Below, in pieces: positions 22,835 through 31,297 of a DNA stretch of 32,020 nt (its first letter is position 1; every line of letters begins with the position of its first letter). The translations under genes were made by a program, and so were the position numbers. A model generated the notes under the pieces. That model did no database searches. It was given only the letters and a program-made list of their open reading frames with translations, and was not told the origin of the DNA. The DNA is taken from NCBI RefSeq assembly GCF_000513935.1, contig NZ_AZUY01000063.1, forward strand, positions 1 through 32,020. Reading direction: 5' to 3'. The DNA is from Mesorhizobium sp. WSM3626 (GTDB lineage Bacteria; Pseudomonadota; Alphaproteobacteria; Rhizobiales; Rhizobiaceae).

Positions 22835-23728
22835 ATGATGGATCGCCTCAGCGGCCTTCTGGCCTTCGCCCGCACCGCCGAGTTCGGCAGCTTCGTCGCC
22901 GCCGGGCGGGCGCTCGGCATCTCCGCTTCCGCGGTCGGCAAAAGTGTGGCGCGGCTCGAGCAGGAGCTCGGCGTGCGGCTGCTGCAGCGCTCCACGCGGC
23001 GGATCGGCCTGACGGAGGAGGGCAAGCTGTTCAACGAGCGCGTGCGACGCATTCTCGACGACATCGACGATGCCGAGGCGATGCTGTCGCGGACACGGGA
23101 GACGCCGCGTGGGCGGCTGCGCGTCTCGACCCCGATCGTCACCTACCATCTTTTGCTGCCGGTGCTGTCGGAGTTCATGGCGCGCTATCCCGAGATCGAG
23201 CTCGATATCGATTTCAACGACCGGATCGTCGACGTCATCGAAGAAGGCATCGACGTCGCGATCCGCAGCGGCGAGCTGCCCGATTCACGATTGGTGTCGA
23301 AACCCATTGCGCCCTTCCGCATGCTGCTGTGCGCGGCACCCTCCTACCTCGATCGCCATGGCATACCCGGCGTGCCGGCGGATCTCATCGGGCATTTCGG
23401 CATAAATTTCCGCTATCTCAACAGCGGCAGGCTGCTGGACTGGCCATTCATTACCGGGAGCGCCCAGCCGCTGATCCGTTCGATGCTGACCTGCAACAAC
23501 ATGGAAGCTTTGAAAGGCGCCACGATCGCCGGACTCGGCATCGCCTGCATGCCCGATTTCCTGGTGCGGGAGGCGCTGCGCGAGGACAGGCTGCGCACCG
23601 TGCTGGACGATCATGTCGACGGTCGTGGCCAGTTCCGGATGCTATGGCCCTCCAATCGCCACCTGTCGCCAAAGGTGCGCGTCTTCGTCGATTTCCTGCC
23701 CGAGCGCCTTGCAGCGCGCGCGCCTTAG
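22835..23728 (+). CDS. LysR-family transcriptional regulator
   Basis: The 297-residue protein has an N-terminal winged helix (2-60, with FGSFVAAGRALGISASAVGK and LEQELGVRLLQRSTRR) and a C-terminal periplasmic-binding-protein-like effector domain (about 90-290). The lack of an acidic wing and the RRIGLTEEG segment fit the CrgA/DsdC-like subgroup common beside exporters. It probably controls the divergent MFS gene in response to an exported compound. Two adjacent ATG codons exist (22835 and 22838), and GGAG at 22827-22830 is better spaced for the second. Its 3' end overlaps the convergent monooxygenase gene by four bases. Confidence 0.92.
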   Translation: MMDRLSGLLAFARTAEFGSFVAAGRALGISASAVGKSVARLEQELGVRLLQRSTRRIGLTEEGKLFNERVRRILDDIDDAEAMLSRTRETPRGRLRVSTPIVTYHLLLPVLSEFMARYPEIELDIDFNDRIVDVIEEGIDVAIRSGELPDSRLVSKPIAPFRMLLCAAPSYLDRHGIPGVPADLIGHFGINFRYLNSGRLLDWPFITGSAQPLIRSMLTCNNMEALKGATIAGLGIACMPDFLVREALREDRLRTVLDDHVDGRGQFRMLWPSNRHLSPKVRVFVDFLPERLAARAP

Positions 23729-24033
23729 CCGGTTTTGCTCGCTGGCAGGCCGAAGCCTCCGACGGGATGGGTTTCCACCTGGAACTCGAAGCCGGCGATG
23801 AAGGGCCGTGCCTTGGCGATCGCCGCCTGCACCTCGGGAAGCTGCAGGGATGCCTTGTGGCTTGCCTGATCGGTCCACACTTCGGTCACCCAGATCGCGT
23901 CGGCGTCGGCAGGGTCGGTGGCGACGATATAGCTCAGGCAGCCGGGCAAGGCGCCGGTGCTTTCACGCAGCACAGTCATGACCGCGTCGCGTTGACCGCG
24001 CGCCGCCCGCATCTTGCCGATCAGTCCGTACAT
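23725..24033 (-). CDS. Antibiotic-biosynthesis-type monooxygenase (ABM domain)
   Basis: The 102-residue protein is a single dimeric alpha-beta barrel of the ABM type, with MYGLIGKMRAARGQRDAV at the start and WVTEVWTDQASHKASL in the middle. Members include quinol monooxygenase YgiN and heme-degrading enzymes. The fold alone does not give the substrate. The ATG at 24033 follows GGGGGAG. The SDR gene lies upstream on the same strand with about 60 bp between, so co-transcription is possible. Confidence 0.88.
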   Translation of the reverse strand: MYGLIGKMRAARGQRDAVMTVLRESTGALPGCLSYIVATDPADADAIWVTEVWTDQASHKASLQLPEVQAAIAKARPFIAGFEFQVETHPVGGFGLPASKTG

Positions 24034-24091
24034 GTCCTCGTCTCCCCCAGGGTTGGCGCGAAAGGAGTGTGTCCAGTATGCCGGTCGCCGG

Positions 24092-24877
24092 TCAAGGCAT
24101 CAACTGGCCGCCATTGACCTCGATCACCTGGCCGGTGATGTAGCCGCTCAACAGGTCCGATGAGAGGAACAGATAGGCGCCGACGCAATCTTGCGCCGTG
24201 CCGGCGCGGCCCTGCGGAATGGTTGCGACCATGCCCTTCACCTGCTCATCGGTCGAATAGCGTTCGTGGAAGGGGGTGAGGATCGTGCCCGGCGCCACGG
24301 CGTTGACGCGAATGCCGAAGCCGATCAGTTCCTTGGCCATACCGCGCGTGACGTTGGAGACGAAGGCCTTGGCCGAGCCGTAAAGACCCGCGCCGCCGCC
24401 GGCGCCATTGCGCGCCGCGATCGATGAGGTGTTGACGATGAAGCCACCTTGTTTCTTCAGCCATGGCGTCGCCTTGCGCGAGGCGGTCAGCACCGAGCGG
24501 GCGTTGAGGTCCATCACCGCGTCGTAATGCGCCTCGGTCTGCTCGGCATAGGGCACGCGGCCAAGCATGCCGCCGGCATTGTTGACCAGCCCGTCGAGGC
24601 GGCCGAAATGTCGCGCGCTGTCCTCGACGACGCGTTCGACATCGGCGGGGAGAGAAAAGTCGCCCTGGACAAGGAAGACCTCGCCGCCGCCGTCGCGAAT
24701 GGTCTGGCCGAGTTTCTCGGCGGCGTCGCGGCTGGAATTATAGTGCAGCGCCACCTTGCATTTCTGCTCGGCATAGGCGAGCGCGAGCGCCGCGCCAATG
24801 CCGGTCGAGGCACCGGTGACCAGCACCGCCTTGCCGGCGAGATCGGGGATGACAAGACCAAGGGCTGTCTCTGGCAC
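24092..24877 (-). CDS. Short-chain dehydrogenase/reductase
   Basis: The 261-residue SDR has the cofactor motif TGASTGIG, the NNAG motif and the catalytic Ser (NTSSIAARNG), Tyr and Lys (YGSAK). The end (YITGQVIEVNGGQLMP) is the usual SDR C-terminus. It probably reduces or oxidises a sugar or keto acid with NAD(P). I chose the GTG at 24877 because GGAGGA lies six bases before it. An upstream TTG at 24937 would add 20 residues unlike the family. It is followed on the same strand by the monooxygenase gene. Confidence 0.88.
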   Translation of the reverse strand: MPETALGLVIPDLAGKAVLVTGASTGIGAALALAYAEQKCKVALHYNSSRDAAEKLGQTIRDGGGEVFLVQGDFSLPADVERVVEDSARHFGRLDGLVNNAGGMLGRVPYAEQTEAHYDAVMDLNARSVLTASRKATPWLKKQGGFIVNTSSIAARNGAGGGAGLYGSAKAFVSNVTRGMAKELIGFGIRVNAVAPGTILTPFHERYSTDEQVKGMVATIPQGRAGTAQDCVGAYLFLSSDLLSGYITGQVIEVNGGQLMP

Positions 24878-24949
24878 TGCTGTTCCTCCGGGGATTTCCG
24901 ACACCTTGGTGGTGGGTCTTGCCACCCTTGCATTCAAGTCAGTGCCGCT

Positions 24950-25387
24950 TCAAGGCCTGAGATAGACATAGCCCTGGCTTTGCAATTCAGCGAGCTTGAC
25001 GACGCCGCCCTTGTCGGCGGCACGGAAGCCGTCGAGCAGGTCGGCGAGCGTGATATCCATGCCGTGCATGGTGTTGCCGCAAGCATGCGGGTCGAGCCCT
25101 TGCTGGACAAGACCGGTAAAGCGCCCCGAAATCGCCGCCGATATGCCCTTCGACTTGAAGCCGGCAAGGGCCGGACCATGCACGACCAGCGCGATCTCGA
25201 CATTGCCGCCGGTGCCCTCATAGTGGTTCTTGATGTTGCCGAGCACGAAATTGACCTTGTCGAGATCGCTGAGGTGATAGGCGACCTTTAGCCTGGCAGG
25301 CTCGGTCGTTGCCGCCTGCACCGCCCGCAGGCCGAGAAGCGTTCCGGCTCCGGCGAGAACCGCGTGGAACATGTCACGTCGGCGCAT
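24950..25387 (-). CDS. Exported DsrE-family protein
   Basis: The 145-residue protein starts with a twin-arginine-like leader (MRRRDMFHAVLAGAGTLLGLRAVQA), followed by a DsrE/F-type alpha-beta domain with HACGNTMHGMDI. Only one cysteine is obvious, in place of the classic pair. DsrE proteins carry sulfur on cysteine, and exported members are poorly known. The ATG at 25387 follows a run of G residues at six bases. It is divergent from the secreted two-domain protein at 25484, which suggests a shared promoter region and perhaps a shared periplasmic role. Confidence 0.85.
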   Translation of the reverse strand: MRRRDMFHAVLAGAGTLLGLRAVQAATTEPARLKVAYHLSDLDKVNFVLGNIKNHYEGTGGNVEIALVVHGPALAGFKSKGISAAISGRFTGLVQQGLDPHACGNTMHGMDITLADLLDGFRAADKGGVVKLAELQSQGYVYLRP

Positions 25388-25483
25388 GGTGTCCCCCCAG
25401 ATTTCACCGCGATTTGCGTGGCTCAAGCCGCAATACTAGCATAAATTGACGTCACGTCCTGTCGATGCGGAGGAGGGGGGCAC

Positions 25484-26581
25484 ATGGCGTCCAGGGAATG
25501 GAAGATGCTCGCCGGCGCCGGGTTCGGCGCCGCACTGCTTGGCGGACTTACGGGTTCTGCTTTTGCTGGCGATGCGCTCAAGCTCACCGAACTCAGCCCT
25601 AACGGGGCGGACGCCTGTTTCGGCCGGGTCTATGACCCGGCGCATCTCAAGGCGCATCCGAAACAGAAGGTGGCGCGGATTTTCTTCTACTACGGCCATG
25701 ATCCGGTCAGCCGTCCCAATGAGGAACCGAGCGCCAATTCCGATACGTCCTACAATGGTTTCCTCACCACCACGGTGCGCGGCGCCAAGGCGCCGGAATG
25801 GGCCGGCGGCTGGTGCAATCACGAGTCCGAGGACGGCAAATCGGGCCCGATCCGTTGCGGCATGGAGTGCGACCGCACGCTGGCGTCGCTGAAGGTCGAC
25901 GACAGGGGCAGGCTGATCCTGTCGAACCTGTCGTCCGATATCTATCTCGACGCCGGTTCGGAAGAAGAACTCGGCACGGCTGAATACGACAGGCAGGCGC
26001 TGGGCAAGGAAGACGACAATTTCCACCTCGACCCGATGCCCCCCGCAACCTGCAAGGCGGAGTTCGCGCGGGTCGATCCGATGGATCCGGCGCTCGGGCC
26101 GCCGCTGCGCGAGCGGTTCAAACCCGACCAGGCGTTCTGCTACGGGCGCGACTATGACGCGGCGCATATGAGTTCGCATCCCGACCAACTGACCCAGTCG
26201 ATCCGGGTGTTCCGCGGGCCGGTGGAACTGGCCTCCTTCGCCTCCGGGGACGATGTCGCGAACTGGCCCGACGGCGCTGACATTGTTGTCTCCGTCACCA
26301 CGCGGCAGAAGGGGGCCAAGGTCTCGCAGACCTATTCGTGCCAGGGCGAAGCCGACCAGTGGCGTTGTGCTGCGAGTTCGAAGACGAGCAATTTTTCCTG
26401 CGACATCGCGCAAAAGGAAATCTTCCTCAAGCGCGGCGCCAACGGCACCATCATGCTGGCCAATCCCAACAACAGCCTGGCGGTGGTCGATCTTTGTTCG
26501 AAAGCGGCCGATGGCAAGACCAAATCCGACGACAAGATCTATCGGCTTGAGGCGATGCCGCAATCGGCCTGCGCGCCTTGA
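25484..26581 (+). CDS. Secreted cysteine-containing protein with two related halves
   Basis: I do not recognise the family. The 365-residue protein has a signal peptide (LAGAGFGAALLGGLTGSAFA, cleavage near residue 28). It then has two halves that share a start motif: CFGRVYDPAHLKAHP from Cys45 and CYGRDYDAAHMSSHP from Cys219. Both halves end with a DPMPPATC or EAMPQSAC-type segment, so an internal duplication is likely. Each half has five to six cysteines, which fits disulfide bonding in the periplasm. The ATG follows a very strong GGAGGAGGGGGG. The stop codon is the first triplet of the long inverted repeat that follows. Confidence 0.8.
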   Translation: MASREWKMLAGAGFGAALLGGLTGSAFAGDALKLTELSPNGADACFGRVYDPAHLKAHPKQKVARIFFYYGHDPVSRPNEEPSANSDTSYNGFLTTTVRGAKAPEWAGGWCNHESEDGKSGPIRCGMECDRTLASLKVDDRGRLILSNLSSDIYLDAGSEEELGTAEYDRQALGKEDDNFHLDPMPPATCKAEFARVDPMDPALGPPLRERFKPDQAFCYGRDYDAAHMSSHPDQLTQSIRVFRGPVELASFASGDDVANWPDGADIVVSVTTRQKGAKVSQTYSCQGEADQWRCAASSKTSNFSCDIAQKEIFLKRGANGTIMLANPNNSLAVVDLCSKAADGKTKSDDKIYRLEAMPQSACAP

Positions 26582-26751
26582 GGCCTGTCGAGATTCAGAG
26601 GGTGATGCCGGTCTGCGAACGGCGGCTCCTGCGCTTCCCAGTTCTACTGCGTCGCAGTAGAACTGAGCTCACGTACTTAAAGTACGCTCCGCTCCGGTTC
26701 TCGGAAGTCACCATTCTCGTCTCGGCCTGACCTGAATCTCGACAGGCCTCA
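26579..26751. repeat. 173-bp nested palindromic element
   Basis: A perfect 20-bp inverted repeat (26579-26598, and its complement at 26732-26751) encloses 133 bp with two further palindromes. One is AGTTCTACTGCG-T-CGCAGTAGAACT (26640-26664) and the other is CGTACTT-A-AAGTACG (26672-26686). The left arm starts on the stop codon of the upstream gene, and the right arm ends 13 bases before the stop of the CDF gene. It is not a known insertion sequence and has no ORF. A non-autonomous palindromic element that may act as a bidirectional terminator is the best reading. Confidence 0.75.
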
Positions 26752-26764
26752 GGCCAGCGCAAAG

Positions 26765-27712
26765 CTAAGCAAACGGCACTGCGGTTGTACCCTTGGGCAG
26801 CTTGGCTTCATCGTCGGGCTCGACATGGATGGTCACCCGCACCGAGGGAATGTCGGCCTTCAGCGCGTCCTCGATGCGGTCGCAGATGATATGGCTGGTG
26901 CCAACCGACATGTCGGCATCGACGACCAGATGGAACTCGATGAAGGTGGCGCGGCCGGCGATGCGGGTCTTGAGATCATGCACCTCCAGAGCGCCCTTGC
27001 AATTGGCCGAGATGATGTCGCGGATGCGCATGTGCTCCGCCGTATCGACGGCCCGATCCATCAGGCCGTTCATCGACGAGCCGATGACATGCCAGCCCTG
27101 CCACAGGATGTTGAGCGCTACGATGACGGCCAATGCCGGGTCGAGAATCTGCCAGCCGGTCAGGATCGCTCCGACCAGGCCGCCGAAGACGCCAACCGAG
27201 GTCACCACATCGGTCATGATGTGATTGCCGTCGGCGACCAGCGCCGGTGACTTTTCGGCTCGGCCCGTGCGGATCAGCGTCCAGGCCCAGAAAGCATTGA
27301 TGGCGGTGGCGACGCCGTTGACGGCAAGGCCTTCCCAAGGCTGTTCGAGTGGGGCCGGGGTCTGCCAGGAGCGCCAGACCTCGCTCAGGATCAAAAGCGC
27401 GGCGACCACGATCAGCACGCCTTCGAGCACGGCCGAGAAATACTCGGCCTTGTGATGGCCGAAAGGGTGATCCTGGTCGGCCGGCTTGTAGCTGACCTGG
27501 ATCGCCCAGAAGGCGGCCATCGAGGCAATGACATTGACTATCGATTCCAGCGCGTCCGAATAGAGCGCGACGGATCCGGTTACGTACCAGGCGGCGGCCT
27601 TGAGCGCGAGCACGACAAAGGCGACCACGATCGACCAGAAGGCGAGATTGGCGACCTTGCGCTTCGCGGCGGCTTTCGCCGCGATCGCCATGGTGTTCTC
27701 GGCTTCGGCCAT
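26765..27712 (-). CDS. Cation diffusion facilitator (CDF) metal transporter
   Basis: The 315-residue inner-membrane protein has the six-segment CDF fold. The transport-site residues are visible in YSDALES (segment 2) and HIMTD (segment 5), with HPFGHHKAEYFS between them, as in FieF-type Zn/Fe exporters. A cytoplasmic C-terminal domain (about 215-300, with FIEFHLVVDADMSV) follows. It exports a divalent metal, probably zinc or iron, with proton exchange. The metal is inferred. The ATG at 27712 lies five bases after the trpE(G) stop codon with only a weak ribosome-binding site, so translation is probably coupled to trpE(G). Confidence 0.92.
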   Translation of the reverse strand: MAEAENTMAIAAKAAAKRKVANLAFWSIVVAFVVLALKAAAWYVTGSVALYSDALESIVNVIASMAAFWAIQVSYKPADQDHPFGHHKAEYFSAVLEGVLIVVAALLILSEVWRSWQTPAPLEQPWEGLAVNGVATAINAFWAWTLIRTGRAEKSPALVADGNHIMTDVVTSVGVFGGLVGAILTGWQILDPALAVIVALNILWQGWHVIGSSMNGLMDRAVDTAEHMRIRDIISANCKGALEVHDLKTRIAGRATFIEFHLVVDADMSVGTSHIICDRIEDALKADIPSVRVTIHVEPDDEAKLPKGTTAVPFA

Positions 27713-27717
27713 TACCG

Positions 27718-29907
27718 TCAGGCTGCCTTTTCCTTGGCCTTGCGCGGCAGGTGGGCGACGATGTTCTCGATGATGCGCATGCCGGCATTGTGGCCGAGCG
27801 TCATGATCGATTCCGGGTGGAACTGCACCGCGGCAATCGGCTCCTTGCGGTGCTCGAAGGCCATGATGACACCGTCCTCGGTCTCGGCGGTGACCACGAA
27901 ATCGTCAGGCAGGCGCACCGGATCGGCGAAGATCGAGTGGTAACGGCCGACGGTGACTTCCTTTGGCAGGCCGGAGAAAATGATGCCCGGCTTCGAGACG
28001 CGGATACGCGACGGCTTGCCGTGCATGGGAATATGCAATTGCCTGAGTTCGCCGCCATAGGCTTCGGCCAATGCCTGCAGGCCAAGGCAGACGCCGAAGA
28101 TCGGCAGGTCGCGCGCGCGCGCTCGTCTGATGGTCGCCGCGCAGTCGAAATCCTTCGGCGTGCCGGGTCCGGGCGACAGCACGACAAGGTCGGGCTTCAG
28201 CCGCTCGAAGACTTCTTCCGGCACCGGCGTGCGCACGGTCGAGACATTGGCGCCGGTCTGGCGGAAGTAGTTGGCCAGCGTGTGGACGAAGCTGTCCTCA
28301 TGGTCGACCAGCAGGATGTTGACGCCGTCGCCGACGCGCGCCGTGGTGCGCTCGGTGCTGGTCGAATTGCCTAACTTGGCGTCGCGGATGGCGGAGAGCA
28401 TGGCGGATGCCTTCAGTTCGGTTTCAGCTTCTTCTTCCTCGGGAATGCTGTCGAAGAGTAATGTAGCGCCGGCGCGCACCTCGGCGATGCCGTCCTTGAT
28501 GCGGATGGTGCGCAAGGTAAGCCCGGTGTTCATGTCGCCGTTGAAGTTGACCATGCCGATGGCGCCGCCATACCAGGCGCGCGGGCTCTTCTCGTTCTGC
28601 TCGATGAAGCGCATCGCCCATAGTTTCGGCGCGCCGGTGACGGTGACCGCCCAGGCATGCGACAGAAACGCGTCGAAAGCGTCCATGCCTTCGCGCAGCC
28701 GGCCCTCTATGTGATCGACCGTATGGATCAGGCGCGAATACATCTCGATCTGGCGGCGGCCGATGACGCGCACCGAACCTGGATCGCAGACCCGCGACTT
28801 GTCGTTGCGGTCCACGTCCGAGCACATTGTGAGTTCGGATTCATCCTTCTTGGAGTTGAGCAGCTTGATGATCTGCTCAGAGTCCGAAATGGCATCGTCG
28901 CCGCGCTTGATGGTGCCGGAGATCGGGCAGGTCTCGACGCGGCGGCCGTTGACGCGCACGAACATCTCGGGCGACGCGCCGATCAGGTATTCGTTCTCGC
29001 CCAGATTGATGAAGAAGGAATAGGGCGACGGGTTGATCGACTTCAGCTTGCGTGAAATCTCGGACGGCTGCGTCTCGCAGCGTTCGTAGAACATCTGGCC
29101 GGGGACGACCTCGAACAGGTCGCCGCGCTTGAAGCTGTCCATCGCCCGGCGCACCAGATTAGCGTATTCGCCCGGCTCATGGTCGCCGCGCGGCGGGATG
29201 CGGTCGGCGGTCTTGAACGGCTCGGCGATTTGATCGCGCGGCAGGCCTTCGGTCGAAAAACCCTCGCCCGCATAGTCGTAGCGGTCGGTCCAGGCCTTGG
29301 CCGAATAATGGTCGACGACCAGGATCTCATCGGGCAGGAACAGCACCAGGTCGCGCTGGCTTTCCTTGCGAACGAGCGTGTGCTCGACCGGGTCGAACTG
29401 GAAGGCGAGGTCGTAGCCGAAGGCGCCGTAGAGGCCGAGATTGACGTCTTCGGCAGTCCTGAACAGAGCGGTGATGGCGCGCAGCACGGTGAAGACGGAG
29501 GGAACGCGGCTGCGTTCCTCCTCGGTGAAGACACGGCCGGGCTTGGCGACGTCGAGGCGGATCAGCTTTTTGGTGGTCTCGGCGATCGTGATCTCGGAGA
29601 GACCGCCCAGTGTCCTGCCGATGACCGGCAGCACCGCCTCGCCGCGGCCGTTCAGCGCCTCGATGCGCATGGCGCGGCCGCGTGCGGAGATGACCAGCGG
29701 CGGATCGATGATGGCCGTATCCCAGCGCGTATAGCGGCCGGGATATTCGTAGTTCGAGGAAAATACCGCGCCCCGGCGCGAATTCAGCCCGTCGACATAA
29801 GCGTCGATCGCACCTTCATAGGGCCGGCCATGGCGCTCGCGGGTGATGGTGATGCCACCCGCCGTCACGAAGCTTTCAGCGCCGGTTTCCAGAACCTTCA
29901 ACGTCAT
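27718..29907 (-). CDS. trpE(G): Anthranilate synthase, fused TrpE(G)
   Basis: The 729-residue fusion joins the chorismate-binding TrpE part (1-510, with ITPRHGRP-like N-terminus, SSNYEYPGRYTRWDT and ISGTIKRGDD) to the glutamine amidotransferase TrpG part (about 535-729). The amidotransferase nucleophile is in GVCLGLQA (Cys607) and the His/Glu pair in VQFHPESIM. It makes anthranilate from chorismate and glutamine, the first step of tryptophan synthesis. This fusion is characteristic of rhizobia and has the same length as the known S. meliloti enzyme. The ATG at 29907 follows GGAG at seven bases and is preferred over 29919. Control is by the trp leader upstream. Confidence 0.97.
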   Translation of the reverse strand: MTLKVLETGAESFVTAGGITITRERHGRPYEGAIDAYVDGLNSRRGAVFSSNYEYPGRYTRWDTAIIDPPLVISARGRAMRIEALNGRGEAVLPVIGRTLGGLSEITIAETTKKLIRLDVAKPGRVFTEEERSRVPSVFTVLRAITALFRTAEDVNLGLYGAFGYDLAFQFDPVEHTLVRKESQRDLVLFLPDEILVVDHYSAKAWTDRYDYAGEGFSTEGLPRDQIAEPFKTADRIPPRGDHEPGEYANLVRRAMDSFKRGDLFEVVPGQMFYERCETQPSEISRKLKSINPSPYSFFINLGENEYLIGASPEMFVRVNGRRVETCPISGTIKRGDDAISDSEQIIKLLNSKKDESELTMCSDVDRNDKSRVCDPGSVRVIGRRQIEMYSRLIHTVDHIEGRLREGMDAFDAFLSHAWAVTVTGAPKLWAMRFIEQNEKSPRAWYGGAIGMVNFNGDMNTGLTLRTIRIKDGIAEVRAGATLLFDSIPEEEEAETELKASAMLSAIRDAKLGNSTSTERTTARVGDGVNILLVDHEDSFVHTLANYFRQTGANVSTVRTPVPEEVFERLKPDLVVLSPGPGTPKDFDCAATIRRARARDLPIFGVCLGLQALAEAYGGELRQLHIPMHGKPSRIRVSKPGIIFSGLPKEVTVGRYHSIFADPVRLPDDFVVTAETEDGVIMAFEHRKEPIAAVQFHPESIMTLGHNAGMRIIENIVAHLPRKAKEKAA

Positions 29908-29954
29908 TGCCGTCTCCATCAGCTACTTGGGCAACGGACCCGGGAATGGCTTTG

Positions 29955-29991
29955 AAAAACAAATGGCCGCCCGGACATTCCGTTGCGGCCA
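29955..29991 (-). terminator. trp attenuator terminator
   Basis: On the minus strand TGGCCGC (29985-29991) pairs with GCGGCCA (29964-29970) and is followed by TTTGTTTTT. The same left arm can pair with CAGCGGCC further upstream (30022-30029), which gives the mutually exclusive antiterminator of a classic attenuator. It lies about 48 bases upstream of trpE(G). Confidence 0.85.
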
Positions 29992-30029
29992 CCTCTATTT
30001 TCACGCGCACGCGTTCGAACAGGCCGCTG

Positions 30030-30074
30030 TCAGCAGGCCCACCACCAAATGGTCTTGATCGAACGCATGTTCAT
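30030..30074 (-). CDS. trpL: trp leader peptide (peTrpL-type)
   Basis: A 14-codon ORF, MNMRSIKTIWWWAC, has three consecutive tryptophan codons before its end. In rhizobia a 14-residue peptide with a WWW run, peTrpL, and the attenuated RNA rnTrpL control trpE(G) and also act in trans. The length and the WWW run match, though the surrounding residues differ. Strand pairing regions overlap the Trp codons (30036-30040) and follow the stop codon. AAGGGA precedes the ATG. A TTGCGC hexamer (30104-30109) at the -35 position is consistent with transcription starting at the ATG, as in S. meliloti, but the -10 is weak. Confidence 0.9.
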   Translation of the reverse strand: MNMRSIKTIWWWAC

Positions 30075-30126
30075 GGCGATTCCCTTAGCGGCGATTGGGC
30101 GGCCGCGCAACTGGATTCGACGGAGG

Positions 30127-31182
30127 CTAATCCTCCAGCGTACCCGACCGGGCGTCGGTGCTCTTCCTGTCGCCGACCAATTTCAACAGGTCTTCGCCGG
30201 CGCGGATGATGCGGCGCGAGCGGCGGGTCAGGATGATGCCGTCCTGCGGCGCGAACACTTCGGTGCGGCCGTCGGCTTCGCCCGGCGCGTGGACGATGGT
30301 GGCGAGGCGCGCGCCCCTGGTGACGCGGTCGCCAGGCTTCACGTCGTAGAGGACGGCGCCGCCCCGGGGTGCCGGCATCATGTCGATGTTTTCCAGCGGT
30401 GCCGCGACACCCTTGAACGGGCCGGGCGCGGGCAGGGCGTCGTCGGATATCACGCCGCGCGCCGCCAGCAGCCGGTAGAGGCCTGCCGCGTCGGCCGAGG
30501 CAAGCGCGCCATCGACATCGAGGATGCCGCGATATTCGACGGTGGTGGCGACGCGCCTGTCGAACTTCGCCACATCGGCGGCAGCGTTCTGGTAGGGCAT
30601 GATCGAAGCGCCTTCGAAGGTGCCGTCGGTGTCCTCGCTCCACAGCACCACGGCATCAACGCCCATGGCGGCGGCGCAATCGGCCATTTCAGGCCACAGG
30701 CTGGTGTGGACGTAGAGATAGGCAAGGCCCTCATCGTCGCAATGCAGGTCGAGCACGATGTCGTGGCCCAGCGAAAGCTGCACCAGCCGCGACTTCAGCC
30801 GCTGGTCGGCGCCGCCAAAAGAGGCGTCCGGCAAAAGCCTGGTGTCGGGCGCGGCAAGCAGCGGAAAGCCGCGGTTGAAGTTGGTGCGGGTGCCCAGATG
30901 AAAGCGGCCCTGGTGCTCGCCGAAATGATATTGCGCGCGGCCGATCGGGTTGGCCCAGGGCACGATGGTGATGTTGCCCTTGATGCGATCTTCGGCCTCG
31001 GCTTTGTTCAGCATCGGCATCAATGCATCGATGGCGACGACGCCAGGCAATTCGCCGGCATGGAGCGCCGCCTGCAGATAGGCCGAAGGTGCTGCCTTGT
31101 CGGCACCGGCGAAGCGGAACACCGGGAATTCGTAGGAAACGCCTTCGCAGTCCCCGGCGATGCGTTCGATCGATTTCTGCAT
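30127..31182 (-). CDS. AstE/AspA-type M14-family deacylase
   Basis: The 351-residue protein belongs to the succinylglutamate desuccinylase/aspartoacylase group of zinc carboxypeptidase-like enzymes. The zinc ligands are visible in HAGELPG (His and Glu) and LDLHCDD (His). A C-terminal barrel-like domain (about 250-340) follows. Such enzymes remove acyl groups from N-acylated amino acids. The particular substrate is not clear, and no arginine-degradation genes lie nearby. The ATG at 31182 follows GGAGGAT at five bases. It lies upstream of the trp leader on the same strand, and a small repeat GGAGG/CCTCC (30121-30135) lies at its end. Confidence 0.85.
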   Translation of the reverse strand: MQKSIERIAGDCEGVSYEFPVFRFAGADKAAPSAYLQAALHAGELPGVVAIDALMPMLNKAEAEDRIKGNITIVPWANPIGRAQYHFGEHQGRFHLGTRTNFNRGFPLLAAPDTRLLPDASFGGADQRLKSRLVQLSLGHDIVLDLHCDDEGLAYLYVHTSLWPEMADCAAAMGVDAVVLWSEDTDGTFEGASIMPYQNAAADVAKFDRRVATTVEYRGILDVDGALASADAAGLYRLLAARGVISDDALPAPGPFKGVAAPLENIDMMPAPRGGAVLYDVKPGDRVTRGARLATIVHAPGEADGRTEVFAPQDGIILTRRSRRIIRAGEDLLKLVGDRKSTDARSGTLED

Positions 31183-31297
31183 GACATCCTCCATCAAGCG
31201 CGAGAAGACATGCCCATGTGAAGGTGCCGATGTCGATTGGTCCAGCCCGCCGCGCCATGGGCGCAAGCTAGTCTTTTGCCTTGCTGCATGTCGTTGT

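Noticed and set aside
21772..24117. 781-codon plus-strand frame across the MFS, LysR and monooxygenase genes
   Set aside because: It runs antisense to the MFS gene and out of frame with the LysR gene and has no domain.
26579..26751. CRISPR-like or tRNA-like structure in the palindromic gap
   Set aside because: There are inverted repeats only, with no regularly spaced direct repeats and no cloverleaf.
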